Shown here: positions 1 through 8,939 of the stretch, in pieces | How the letters are laid out: every line of letters begins with the position of its first letter | Position numbering within the stretch: the first letter of the stretch is position 1 | Assembly (NCBI GenBank): GCA_016721865.1 | Contig: JADKHF010000029.1 | Coordinates: forward strand, 1 to 25,615 | Source: Nitrosomonas sp. | GTDB lineage: Bacteria; Pseudomonadota; Gammaproteobacteria; Burkholderiales; Nitrosomonadaceae | DNA length: 25,615 nt | Direction: 5' to 3' | The notes under the pieces: model-generated | What the model saw: the letters and a program-made list of their open reading frames with translations, nothing else | The model's database searches: none | What the model was told of the DNA's origin: nothing | Translations under genes and position numbers: made by a program

Positions 1-62
1 GATCGTGCCGCGTAACGCCGTGGCTGCACCCCCAGGTATTTTTCGAGTTCTTGCTGGGTCAT
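1..62 (-). pseudogene. N-terminus of a second HsdM-like methylase gene (partial, frameshifted)
   Basis: Reading leftwards from an ATG at 62, the first codons give MTQQELEKYL. After a one-base frame change at the run of five C on the plus strand (about 29-34) the reading continues as GAATALRGTI. This resembles the start of type I methylases that begin 'MTQ.ELE.YLWGAA..LRGTI', the same N-terminal family as the intact hsdM at 2775-4241. The ATG overlaps the stop of the DUF262 gene (ATGA), so the two were translationally coupled. Only about 20 codons lie in the window, so the assignment rests on a short match. The gene may be intact beyond the edge apart from the frame change. Confidence 0.45.
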
Positions 63-560
63 ATGGAGGTACTATCCATGTTTGTACTTTGGGCGTTCTC
101 GACCGTATTGATGATATCGGAGGCGTGAATATCTCTACCTTCTACCAATAGTTCCACCGCCTTAATGACATAAGCAGCCCGTTTCTGAATGAAGTTTTTG
201 AAATCTTGTTTTACCTTTTCTTGTTTCTTATCCTCGGTTAGACCATCGTAGCCACCGCTTCTCAGCTCTTGAATCGGGATCAGGTGAGACTTCAAACGGT
301 CATTCACAATATCTTCGCTGGTCCAGTTGTATCGCTCTTTGAGGTAGTTCAGAGGATCTTTATTACTGATATTTAGGTTGGTTTTATCGGTAATCAACGC
401 GCAATTTAATGCCAGCCAGCCAACTATCAATACCGAACTCAGTTAGAAGTGCTTCCGGAAACACGTGATGGTAATGCCGTTTACCACTGAGTAACTGGAG
501 CGCGGTGGTTTGCGCCCCATCCGCAAAATCGTAAGCTCCAAGTTTGCCGAAAATAGCTGA

Positions 561-1380
561 GGGCGTTAACAATTAAGCCAGCCATATCATCGAGCTAGCC
601 AAATATAGCATGGCTTGATAGTTTCGTTTTAATCGTTCATACCGTGTTGCAGTTCGGCGAAATTGGTTAAGCTTCTGAACAGGCGTTCGACCAGGTTTCG
701 TTCTTTATAAATTTCTCGATCATACTCCCGCCGAACTATACGGTTTTGTCGAGGAGGAATTACCGCTACTGCACCTGACGCTTCAATGTATTAATAAGCT
801 CGTCACCGTCGTAGCCTTGTCCGCTACAAATATAATCGGCTGGAATCTGCTCAATCAGTGCGTTTGCCTGGCCGTACTCCGAGGCTTGTCCTTCTGTCAG
901 TCGCAGTCTAACAGGATTGCCCAGAGCATCAACTGCTGCATGATTTTGGTACTCAGACCGCCTCTTGATTTTCCAACCGCCTCTTCCTGTTGTTTTTGGG
1001 GAGCACCCATGCTGATGCAGTCGAACAATCGAACCGTCGATCATTAAATATTCAAAGTCGCTGGCCTCTGATAAGGTCTTAAATATCGCTTCCCAACGGC
1101 CCTTTTTAGACCATCGATTATAAATTGTGTACACGGTATGCCAGCTCCCCAGAGCTTCTGGCGAATCAGCGCCAATGGTGCGCCTGTGGCAAACCACAGT
1201 ACGGCTTCCAGGAACAAGCGGTTATTTCTCCTGTTACCCGCAATCACTGGGTTTGCTGACAACAAGGGTTCTATTCGTTTCCACTGCTCATCAATCAACA
1301 CATTCTGATCATCATTAATTCACCTTCATATTCAATCTATTGGTAAATTATTGCAGAAATTACGTTAATTGTTAACGCCC
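561..1380. mobile_element. IS5-family insertion sequence inside the DUF262 gene
   Basis: The element is bounded by a perfect 16-bp inverted repeat: GGGCGTTAACAATTAA at 561-576 and its complement at 1365-1380. It contains a frameshifted IS5-type transposase on the minus strand. The flanks read in the same frame of the DUF262 gene on both sides, which supports simple insertion. The expected 4-bp YTAR duplication is not clean: CTGA on the left, CTAG on the right. This may reflect a base change or an error near the ends. Length is about 820 bp, normal for this family. Confidence 0.8.
574..1301 (-). pseudogene. IS5-family transposase, frameshifted
   Basis: The N-terminal part (GTG at 1301, LIDEQWKRIEPLL) is the DUF4096-like head of IS5 transposases. 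A frame change near 1130-1190 leads into the DDE catalytic part: first aspartate in YLMIDGSIVRLHQHG, second in GYDGDELI. After another frame change near 770 the E-containing block (KERNLVERLF) follows, then a third change and the usual ending ATRYERLKRNYQAMLYLA, with TAA inside the left inverted repeat. IS5 elements sometimes use programmed frameshifting between two frames, but here there are at least three changes, so the copy is probably inactive or the sequence carries indels. Confidence 0.75.
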
Positions 1381-2774
1381 CCTAGTATTGCCCTACCACG
1401 GATATTTTCCCGCTTAGGCCAACCTACACGCAGGAGTTCATCTTCGGTAGCAAGTGGGTGTAGTTCTCTATTGAGCACAGGTACATCGGATTCATCCCAT
1501 GGAACGCCATCTTTTTTCTGCTTACCTTCTATGATGTTTTTGAGGGTAACAAAATCGCTATAGGCATGGGTTGCCGCTGCATTTTCATAACGGTTGGTAA
1601 AAAAGCTGGACCAAAGATACTTTTTTAGCAATATTTCAAATTTGCCTCTTTGATCGAGAGTTTCCGGAATATAGACATACAAAGCGGCAATCACGGCTAA
1701 CACAGCATTAGTTGGCAATCGATCCCGATCAGGAATACCTTGGGATTCCAAGAGTAATGCCATTTTGGATAATCCATCGGTCATCTTATCCCAGTTGTTT
1801 ACCATCTCATCCTTGCTCATATCCCACATGCCCTTTTGGTTTGGTAGCTTGTTTTGGATAAGTGCCGAAGTAGCCAGGATCAAAAACGGTAATTCGTAGT
1901 AATACTGAATATTGGGGTGAGTTGCGTTCAACTGATGCTGATAGTCATCCAGTGAAACACCTTTGACGCCTTCTATTTCTGCACGAATGATGTCGTATTG
2001 GGATAAGGGCTTGCTATTGGTATTCATGTTGATGAATACCTGCAACGCAGTGTCTTTTGAAGTCTGTGCTGGTAAGGCGAGATATGGTAGATTGAAGTGC
2101 GCGATGGTTTCCCTAAAGTCGCGGATTGTTGTTTTTACCTGGTTTTTCTGTTCCATCCATTGGGTAAGCAACGCTTCAAATTCTTCAGCGCTTGGTTTTG
2201 GTTTGGACACAGCCAGTGCGGAATCAACCCAGGCATCGATTTCTGATGCGATATCTCCTGGTCTAAATAACTGCATAGGAATGAGTCCACGGCTTAGGCA
2301 ATTTTGAGGGATATCAGCCCACAGTGGCATTTTGGCGTTGTTTTTATTGATCCAACGGCTGACATGCCAAATTTCGGATTCGTCTGAATCTTGTGATGTT
2401 TCTTTATTTTGATCAAACAGGGGCAGGTAAAGAAAGTAGGTTGCGTCTTAGTAGTTATTTTGCAAAGTTCTCCAAAGAGCAGTGAGACGCTGTTGCCCGT
2501 CTAACAAGTGCTCTGTAACGCGAACACTGGTTTCCGGTGCAGTTGCCAAGTATCGTGAGACGAATTGCTCTTCATTAACATTTAGCAGGAGCGTAACGCC
2601 TAGCGGTAAATTTTTGGTTACCGTATCTAACAAGCTGCAAATGCGGTTTTATCCCATGCCTGGTGGCGCTGGAAGCGCGGCAGTTTAATTTCTCCATTTT
2701 GGATGCGTTGGAACCAAACTTGGATTTGTCTATCCTGCGCTGAACTGGATGGCATTTTCATTTGAGAAATCCAT

Positions 2775-4241
2775 TTAATATGGTTTTGAATTTTCTTCTG
2801 CTTCTAAACTGGCTTGCCAGGCGGCCTTCAAATCGCTCAACGCCTCTTCCACACTGGGTAAGTTATCCTCAATGATTTTTTCCACGTAGAGCGGAATGTT
2901 TAAGTTGTAATCGTTTTCTTTGAGATCATCGATTGTGGCCACTTTGACGTAGTTCTCAACATCACGAAAAGCTTGATACCAGTCATGAATCTGTTTGACA
3001 TGTATCGATTCCAGGAAATTTTGCGCTCTGCCGACTCTGATTTGATCAGAAGCATCGATAAACAAGATTTTGTGTCTTTTCTCGAGTGCTTTGTTCTGCT
3101 TGAATACCATTACACAAGCGGCCAGTTGCGTACCGTAGAAAATGTTGGGTCCCAGACCAATTACAGCTTCAAGCAAATCCTGCTCTATCAACACTTGCCG
3201 GATGGTAGCTTCAGTCCCTTTCCGGAATAGTGCACCGTGTGGTAGCACAACAGTCATTCTGCCTGTGCTGTTCATGGATTTAACCATGTGCTGCACCCAA
3301 GCCATATCGCCATAACTTTTAGGTGGAACCCCGCCAATATTTCTACCAAAAGGATCATTCACCCAATTTTCTGCGCCCCAATTTTCTAGGGAAAAAGGCG
3401 GATTGGCAATTACGCAATCAAAGGTTTTTAGCCCATCGGCTTCAAAAAAGGCCGGGCTGCGTAACGTATCGCCCCGGAGGATTTCAAAATCTTCGATGCC
3501 GTGCAAAAACATATTCATTCGAGCGATTGAACTGGAAGTCAGGTTTTTCTCTTGGCCGTAGAGTTTTAACGTCCGAAAATCTTCTGTATTATGTTTAAGG
3601 TGATCGACACATTCGAGTAGCATGCCGCCGGTGCCACAAGCTGGGTCATAAATACTTTCTCCTTCGTGCGGATCGAGGATTAATCCCAATAAATGCACGA
3701 CAGAACGAGGGGTATAGAACTCTCCTGCTTTCTTGTTGGTAAGGTCGGCAAAGTGTTTGATCAGATATTCGTAGGCCTGGCCAAGCATGTCCGGATTGAT
3801 TTTTTCATTACCCAGTGCGTATTGAGAGAAATGTTCAATCAAATTGATCAGCAGGCTGTCAGAGAGTTTGTTTTTGTTGCTCCACTGCGCATCACCGAAA
3901 ATTCCATACAAGAATTCCTGATTGGCTTGTTCTATTCCTCTTAACGCTTTCTCAATGGCTAAACCGACATTGGTTGATATTTCCCGCACATCATTCCAAT
4001 GACAGCTTTCAGGGATTTCAAAACGATGAAATTCAGGTAAGGCCGCATATTCCTGATCGCCATCAGATTCTTCCAGCGCGATACGAAATTCTTCATCATA
4101 AACATCCGATATCCGCTTAAAAAATAACAAAGGAAATATGTAGACTTTGAAATCTGAGGCGTCGACTGGACCTTTTAAGATCCATGCGGCTTTGGAGAGG
4201 TATTGTTCTAATTGGGAAAGGGTTAGTTTATTTTCGTTCAT
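2775..4241 (-). CDS. hsdM: Type I restriction-modification DNA methylase subunit HsdM
   Basis: Intact, 488 residues, a normal HsdM length. It transfers a methyl group from S-adenosylmethionine to adenine within the HsdMS complex. The N-terminal helical domain (residues 1-150, with FPLLFFKRISDVYDEEF) is followed by the catalytic domain: GEFYTP at 173-178, SAM-binding DPACGTGG at 199-206 and the adenine-N6 catalytic motif ANPPF at 279-283. No specificity subunit (HsdS) or motor subunit (HsdR) lies in the window. The next gene downstream is the broken DUF262 gene, about 15-20 bases away. Without an HsdS in reach it may be an orphan, or its partners may lie beyond the left edge. No strong ribosome-binding site is seen before the ATG. 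Confidence 0.93.
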   Translation of the reverse strand: MNENKLTLSQLEQYLSKAAWILKGPVDASDFKVYIFPLLFFKRISDVYDEEFRIALEESDGDQEYAALPEFHRFEIPESCHWNDVREISTNVGLAIEKALRGIEQANQEFLYGIFGDAQWSNKNKLSDSLLINLIEHFSQYALGNEKINPDMLGQAYEYLIKHFADLTNKKAGEFYTPRSVVHLLGLILDPHEGESIYDPACGTGGMLLECVDHLKHNTEDFRTLKLYGQEKNLTSSSIARMNMFLHGIEDFEILRGDTLRSPAFFEADGLKTFDCVIANPPFSLENWGAENWVNDPFGRNIGGVPPKSYGDMAWVQHMVKSMNSTGRMTVVLPHGALFRKGTEATIRQVLIEQDLLEAVIGLGPNIFYGTQLAACVMVFKQNKALEKRHKILFIDASDQIRVGRAQNFLESIHVKQIHDWYQAFRDVENYVKVATIDDLKENDYNLNIPLYVEKIIEDNLPSVEEALSDLKAAWQASLEAEENSKPY

Positions 4242-4330
4242 CCAGCTGATTATAGCGATATAAGCATATAGCCGCTCGAATTCAAGTCATTTGAATTGCC
4301 GTGATTATTCTCCTAGATAGTGCTAATAAT

Positions 4331-4349
4331 ATACAGTAATGTACTGTAT
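4331..4349. promoter_or_regulatory. Palindrome in the divergent hsdM/unknown-gene control region
   Basis: ATACAGTA-ATG-TACTGTAT is a perfect 8-bp inverted repeat with a 3-base centre. It lies 90 bases upstream of hsdM and 45 bases upstream of the divergent gene at 4394. Size and position suit a repressor or controller-protein operator acting on one or both promoters. No regulator is identified. The half-site order (ACAG then CTGT) is the reverse of a LexA box. Confidence 0.4.
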
Positions 4350-4393
4350 TGCATAATCTGAACGGTTCTATCATCTTCCAAAGGAAAGAATAC

Positions 4394-5555
4394 ATGTCCC
4401 AGCATTACTCCCCAAAATCATTTTTTCGTCATGCACCCAATACGATGCTGATAAAGTATTTCGCCAAACATGACGTGCTCAGAGAATACAATTTTAGTGA
4501 AGTATCCGAAACAAGAATTGAACCAATCTACAAGGCATGGCTTCTTGCCCGATACCCAGCGCGGAGAAATGGAGCGGGATTTTAGAAATTGATGCGCTGG
4601 CTTGCGAAGGTGGCATCAAGGTGATCATCGAAGAAGCGCATTGGCATGGTGAAAATGTGGCTAAAGTACTCAGCGAACAGCAAGGATTCCACGAAAAGCT
4701 TTTTGGGTATTTCTCGAACGCCCGCAGTATTGGCCCGCTGCCAGCTCCTTTTATCGCGCTGATTCGATTACCAGCAGCCAATGGAATGAATGCAGAACAG
4801 TAAACAATTCACCTGCAAAGGTCGATGATATAAGTATTCGCCGCCTTGAAAAAATATTGATTCAATATTTCCATACCAAAGAAGGACGCGGCAAGAATTG
4901 TGCTGTTGATTGCTACCGGCGCGGGAAACTGGATTATTTTTTTGCCTACCCGGAAGATTATGCACATGCCAGTATTGAATGGGAAGGAGCAACATTCAAG
5001 CGTCCAGCTCGCCACCCTGCTTTTGAAATTATTTTTGTTTATTCGCAGGAAGATGGAAAAATTAGTCTTTATATGAAAGGAAAAAGTGAGACTAAAAAGG
5101 AAATTCGAGCATTGTTTGCGGATACGATACTTGGACTAGAGCTTGGTGAATTTGTAGAAGATGTACGTGTCTATGATTTTTCTCCACTACACAACGACAA
5201 TCCCACTTTTCAGTTTCCTCCCGATTCCGGTATTCAGAGCGTAGCAATCAAGAAATTTAGACTGGTAATTGATGGCACCAAGGAACGCATTACGCTTGAG
5301 GTAAATCCAACACAGAACCAGAATGCGGTTTATGAATTGCGCGATAGATTGTGTAAAAATATTCCAGTTTCACAATTAACTATTACGCAAGTAGGCATTG
5401 TAGTTACTTTTGTGCCTGAGCCCGAAACCGGAAAAATCAGCACCAGGAGTTTCGACATAAGCTGGCCAAACTCCTGTTCATTGAAGCACGACGGCAAAGA
5501 TGCCATTATCCGCAAAATGCTCATTGACTCTGGTATCGAACCACGCGCACTGTAA
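4394..5555 (+). CDS. Unrecognised protein, first of a three-gene set (frameshifted)
   Basis: Start chosen at ATG 4394, preceded by AAAGGAAAG at a good distance. The reconstructed protein has about 387 residues. It starts MSQHYSPKSFFRHAPN, changes frame near 4555 (continuing LPDTQRGEMERDFR), again near 4592 (IDALACEGGIKVIIEEAHWH) and again near 4700 (FWVFLERPQYWPAASSFYRA). From there the frame is open to the stop at 5555. Notable stretches are GRGKNCAVDCYRRGKLDYFF and the C-terminal NSCSLKHDGKD. There is no signal peptide or membrane segment, so it is probably cytosolic. I recognise no characterised domain; similar uncharacterised proteins seem to occur in other proteobacteria, but I cannot verify this. 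It is followed after 10 bases by the next gene and lies between restriction genes and an integrase cassette, so a role in a mobile or defence system is only an inference. Confidence 0.7.
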
Positions 5556-5565
5556 TAACAAAATT

Positions 5566-6141
5566 GTGACCAATCTCGTTAACCCACTGCAAGTTGTGCT
5601 TGAACGATTAAGCTGTGTTGATCCAGCAAAAGGGGCTTTATTTTTCTGGGATGAAGTAAAAAATTGGCCTCCCAGTACACTCGATCTGATGGTAACAAAC
5701 GGTCTTTTGCAGCAAGCGCAACCGATGACAACCATTGAATGTGATGGATGTGAAAAAAATTGCATCATGCCAGTGACTATTTATCCAGCTCAAGATGATA
5801 AACCTGGGCGAGCATTTATTCTTTGTGACAAACACGATGATATTGGGCGAGTGCTTGTCGATTTTCGCCGCATGCAGCAATGGCAGTCGACAAGCAGATT
5901 GGTTGCCGCAATGTTGACCAGTTTACTTGGGTTCAGCCAATCACCTACGAAAACTACTGATGGTAAACAATGGCATATCGGCACACTTATGGGAAGAAAG
6001 AACAGATATCCGGTCATGCTGTTAACGGATGACGGTCTCACACTTCTCCTTGCCGGTCATACTGTCTCACTAATAGACGTGCTGTCTATCACTGAAAATA
6101 CCCTCGCATTGAACAAGGCTGCAACTGATGCGCCTGGTTAA
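5566..6141 (+). CDS. Unrecognised Cys-cluster protein, second of the three-gene set
   Basis: Intact, about 191 residues. The start is probably GTG 5566 (VTNLVNPLQVVLERL), ten bases after the preceding stop; the ATG at 5500 would overlap that gene by 56 bases. The clearest feature is ECDGCEKNC, a CxxCxxxC cluster with two acidic residues, followed by AFILCDKHDDIGRV with a further Cys and His; this could bind zinc. The N-terminal part (ALFFWDEVKNWPPSTLDLMV, GLL) looks like a small helical, possibly winged-helix, region. The C-terminus holds a hydrophobic LLTDDGLTLLLAGHTVSLI stretch that resembles a beta-rich domain rather than a membrane helix. Function unknown. Close packing with both neighbours suggests an operon. 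Confidence 0.75.
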   Translation: MTNLVNPLQVVLERLSCVDPAKGALFFWDEVKNWPPSTLDLMVTNGLLQQAQPMTTIECDGCEKNCIMPVTIYPAQDDKPGRAFILCDKHDDIGRVLVDFRRMQQWQSTSRLVAAMLTSLLGFSQSPTKTTDGKQWHIGTLMGRKNRYPVMLLTDDGLTLLLAGHTVSLIDVLSITENTLALNKAATDAPG

Positions 6142-6405
6142 CAATCCTACAAACGATAACGAAACCGAATCCCCGGAAGCACGCCGCGAAAGACTCATAG
6201 CGCGCATACGTGAAAAAAAACAAAAGGTACGAAAGCATTTCTTCGGTTGGTAGCAGATGAAGAAGGCATTTCGGTAACTCGGCTTAAACAGATAAGAGAT
6301 AACGATACACAGTTAAAAGAAAATATCCCAAAAAATAATTCATTGGCTGATTTATTGTTCAATTCCCGGCAGGCTAGCTCGAAGAAATCCAAAACCAAGA
6401 ATTAA
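6128..6405 (+). CDS. Small basic protein, third of the three-gene set (frameshifted)
   Basis: ATG at 6128 overlaps the end of the preceding gene by 14 bases, typical of translational coupling. It reads MRLVNNPTNDNETESPEARR, then reaches a run of eight A (about 6213-6220) where a frame change is needed. Beyond it the reading is FLRLVADEEGISVTRLKQIR and ends KKSKTKN at 6405. The total is about 92 residues. The segment VADEEGISVTRLKQI looks like a helix-turn-helix, so it may bind DNA; that is inference. The homopolymer makes a sequencing error likely. No known family recognised. Confidence 0.55.
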
Positions 6406-6502
6406 CAAGACTTACACCCTGACGAACTAGACAGGTTGCAAGACAGCCCCCTAGCTAGTTTTCAATGGCAGCATGTTCAACAACACCCAAAGAGGTTCTA
6501 AC

Positions 6503-6745
6503 ATGCAGCCTACCATCCTACGGCTTCCCGTTGTCAAATCTGAATCTGGCCTTTCCCGTTCGACCATCTACCTACGAATTACTCAAGGCTTGTGGACAAA
6601 ACCTATAAGCCTTGGTGCGCGGGCAGTTGGCTGGCCAGCTCATGAAGTCGCTTCACTGAATGCGGCTCGCATCGCCGGAAAATCTAACGAAGAAATTAAG
6701 AATCTAGTAATCAAGCTAGAAGCTGCCCGCAAGACTCTCGCATAA
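6503..6745 (+). CDS. alpA: AlpA-family phage/island transcriptional regulator
   Basis: Start taken at ATG 6503 (MQPTILRLPVVKSESGLS) because AGAGG lies 7-8 bases upstream; an upstream in-frame ATG at 6473 lacks one. The protein of about 80 residues has the AlpA pattern: LRLPVVKSESGLSRSTIY forms the helix-turn-helix, followed by ITQGLWTKPISLGARAVGWP and a short C-terminal helix. AlpA proteins are excisionase-like regulators of P4-type satellites and integrative islands, often activating the integrase gene. It is the first gene of a compact cassette ending in a tyrosine recombinase, which fits that role. The stop overlaps the ribosome-binding site of the next gene (TAAGGAG). Confidence 0.85.
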   Translation: MQPTILRLPVVKSESGLSRSTIYLRITQGLWTKPISLGARAVGWPAHEVASLNAARIAGKSNEEIKNLVIKLEAARKTLA

Positions 6746-6755
6746 GGAGTACAGG

Positions 6756-7357
6756 ATGAGCCAGAATCGTAAGGCACCGGCTTACCAAGAATACGCGGCG
6801 ACCATCATGGCACAGCTATCATTCCGCACCATGTCATTGCAAGATAGGGGGCTGCTCTACACGATGCGGCTCGAATGTTGGGTAAACATGCGCCTGCCTA
6901 ATAATCACAATGATCTGGCGAAAGTTCTAGGAGTGCCTGCCGCCGAAGTGATGGCCTCCCTTCCTGCCGTAATACCATTCTTTGAGATTGTTGGCGATTT
7001 TATTATCAGTCCTGAGCTGGAAGACTATCGGATACATTTGGTAGAACGTAAGCTTAAGCAAAGCCAGGGCGGCAAGCGCGGTTCGGTTATTACAAACAAT
7101 AAGCGTGGCCATACTGCAAAAATTAGGGATGAAGACAGATCGAGTACCCCGTCGAGTAACTTGTCAACTAACTCGACGACCACCCGCAAGTACCCTGTCA
7201 AGGTGAGATCGAGTCCTCAGTACAATCAAATACAGAAAAGCCCATTCAAACCCAGTCTATAAAGAAAGCTATTATTGATGATCCGTTTGTTAGGGACTAT
7301 GAAGCTGCTGAGCAATGCACGGCAGATGCTTATGCCAAAGCAAGCAAAGGTTATTAG
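6756..7357 (+). CDS. DUF1376-like phage replication-associated protein (frameshifted)
   Basis: Start at ATG 6756 with AAGGAG just upstream. The N-terminal 115 residues are well ordered: MSLQDRGLLYTMRLECWVNM, LPNNHNDLAKVLGV and FFEIVGDFIISPELEDYR, ending in basic KLKQSQGGKRGS. This matches the general layout of DUF1376 proteins found in phage and satellite replication regions (small domain, then a K/G-rich linker). A Ser/Thr-rich linker follows. The first frame stops at 7262, but with a frame change near 7200 the reading goes on through IIDDPFVRDYEAAEQ to a TAG at 7355-7357, five bases before the next gene. I regard that longer version as the original. Family assignment is by pattern only. Confidence 0.6.
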
Positions 7358-7362
7358 TCATC

Positions 7363-7833
7363 ATGAAGAAACGACTGCATAACCCAAATATCGCAAAAAT
7401 ACATCGCAACTACACGGTAGAAGAAGTTGCCAGTTTGTATGACGTTTTCAAAGGCACTGTGCGCGCCTGGATTAAAACTGGATTACCTACCCTCAATGAC
7501 AAACGCCCCATGCTCATTTTAGGCAGAGATCTTGTTGCATTTCACCAGGCAAGGCGAACGAAAAACAAACAGAAGTGCAAACCGGGTGAAATTTATTGTG
7601 TACGCTGTCACGCGCCAAAGAAACCAGCCGGTGACATGGCTGATTATCAGATTATTACCGACAAAATCGGAAACCTTGAAGCCATTTGTCCGGATTGCGA
7701 CAAGATCATGAACCGGCGTGTTAGTTTATCGAAACTAAAACAAGTATGCGGAGAAATAACCATCACGCTACCGCAAGCACTGCAACACATAATTGATAGT
7801 AATCAACCCAGCGTAAACAGTGACTTGAAATAG
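7363..7833 (+). CDS. Helix-turn-helix protein with CxxC...CxxC zinc ribbon
   Basis: ATG 7363 begins five bases after the preceding stop. About 156 residues, intact. The N-terminal half has a MerR/AlpA-like helix-turn-helix (YTVEEVASLYDVFKGTVRAW) followed by a GRDLVAFHQARR helix. The C-terminal half has CVRCHAPKKP and CPDCDKIMNRRVS, a CxxC pair on each side of a 30-residue loop, as in zinc ribbons. It is probably a DNA-binding accessory factor of the adjacent integrase, such as a recombination directionality factor or regulator, based on position and domains. The stop codon TAG forms part of the GGAG ribosome-binding site of the integrase gene, so the two are co-translated. Confidence 0.7.
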   Translation: MKKRLHNPNIAKIHRNYTVEEVASLYDVFKGTVRAWIKTGLPTLNDKRPMLILGRDLVAFHQARRTKNKQKCKPGEIYCVRCHAPKKPAGDMADYQIITDKIGNLEAICPDCDKIMNRRVSLSKLKQVCGEITITLPQALQHIIDSNQPSVNSDLK

Positions 7834-7845
7834 GAGTAGTAAAAC

Positions 7846-8935
7846 ATGACCAAACACAATACCGAAAACGAAGGATCAAGCGTAAATATTTTGCTTATTT
7901 GAAAGAAGCGATGCGCAATAGCGAGGCGACAGTGGATGCTGCCGCAAAGGCACTGTCGCGGTTTGAGGCCCATACTAAATACAAAGACTTCAAGGCATTC
8001 CACTATGAACAAGCAATTGCGTTTAAGAATCACTTGGCTGAACAGAAGGGACAACAGTCCGGTGAAAAATTAAGCAAATCAACTTTGCATGCGACACTGA
8101 CGCAACTCAAACGATTCTTCCAGTGGCTTGCGTGGCAGCCGGGTTACAAATCACGTCTACAGTATTCCGATGCGGAGTATTTCAATTTATCCGATAAAGA
8201 TACGCGCATCGCTACAACGCAGCGGGAGCAGAAATCGCCGACACTTGAGCAAATCAAGCATGTTATCAGCACCATGCCCTATCAAACAGATATTGAAAAA
8301 CGAAATCGTGCTTTGATTGCATTTACGTTGCTGACCGGTGCACGGGATAGCGCCATTGCTTCAATGAAGTTGAAGCATATTGATTTAATTGAGAACTGTG
8401 TCAATCAGGATGCACGTGAAGTGAATACAAAATTCAGCAAGACCTTCAACACGTTCTTTTTCCCGGTATGCGATGAAATTCGCACGATTGTAGCGGAATG
8501 GATAACTTATCTACGGGAAGAAAAACTATGGGGCAATGACGATCCACTATTTCCTGCAACCCATGTTGCGCTCGGCTCATCCATGCAATTTGCAGCTGAT
8601 GGGCTTGATCGGAAGCATTGGAGCAATGCCACACCGATACGGACGATATTCCGCAAAGCCTTCACCGATGCTGGCTTGCCGTATTTCAACTCGCACAGCT
8701 TTAGAAACACCCTCGTTCAGCTTGGCGAAGAAGTCTGCAAAACACCGGAGCAGTTCAAAGCTTGGAGCCAGAATCTTGGGCATGAAAAGGTATTAACGAC
8801 TTTCTTTGCTATGGCGGAGTTGCCTGTCAGCGGCAAGGGGAAATTATCCGGATTTGGCTACCCCAGCAAGCTGCGCAACCTGATTTTAACGAGCTGGCAG
8901 AAGCGATTGTTCTGAAAATTCGGAGCATTGTTTGA
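7846..8935 (+). CDS. Tyrosine-type site-specific recombinase/integrase (two frameshifts)
   Basis: ATG 7846 with TAGGAG upstream starts MTKHNTENE; a one-base change near 7875 joins the long frame KRKYFAYLKEAMRNSEATVD. The N-terminal core-binding domain (to about residue 130) is followed by the catalytic domain: first arginine in LLTGARDSAIASM, HSFRNTL (HxxR) and LGHEK. A second frame change near 8809 gives YGGVACQRQGEII, which supplies the catalytic tyrosine, and the gene ends at 8935. The full protein is about 363 residues, a normal size. It would integrate or excise the surrounding element by strand exchange at an att site. Immediately beyond its stop begins a truncated ATPase gene on the other strand, so the element end may lie here. 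Confidence 0.88.
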
Positions 8936-8939
8936 GTAC

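Larger units (their letters stand above)
59..2761 (-). pseudogene. DUF262/DUF1524 (GmrSD-type) restriction-like protein, broken
   Basis: Reassembled from several pieces. The N-terminus starts at ATG 2761 or 2755 and has the DUF262 signature LPRFQRHQAW. After a frame change near 2640 comes the second signature DGQQRLTAL. A TAA at 2448-2450 then interrupts an otherwise continuous frame that goes on as DATYFLYLPLFD into the long stretch ending near 1381. An IS5-family element splits the gene. After it, AIFGKLGAYDF leads to a DUF1524-type HHVFP motif near 460-480, and a further frame change near 400-430 joins the C-terminus (NISNKDPLNYLKERY). DUF262 with DUF1524 is the architecture of GmrSD type IV nucleases that act on modified DNA; this role is inferred from the family. 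It starts just after the hsdM stop, so it was probably in one operon. With a nonsense codon and an insertion it is very likely dead. Confidence 0.8.

Noticed and set aside
4332..4348. LexA (SOS) box at the hsdM/unknown-gene palindrome
   Set aside because: A LexA box is CTGT-N8-ACAG; here the half-sites are in the opposite order with a shorter spacing.
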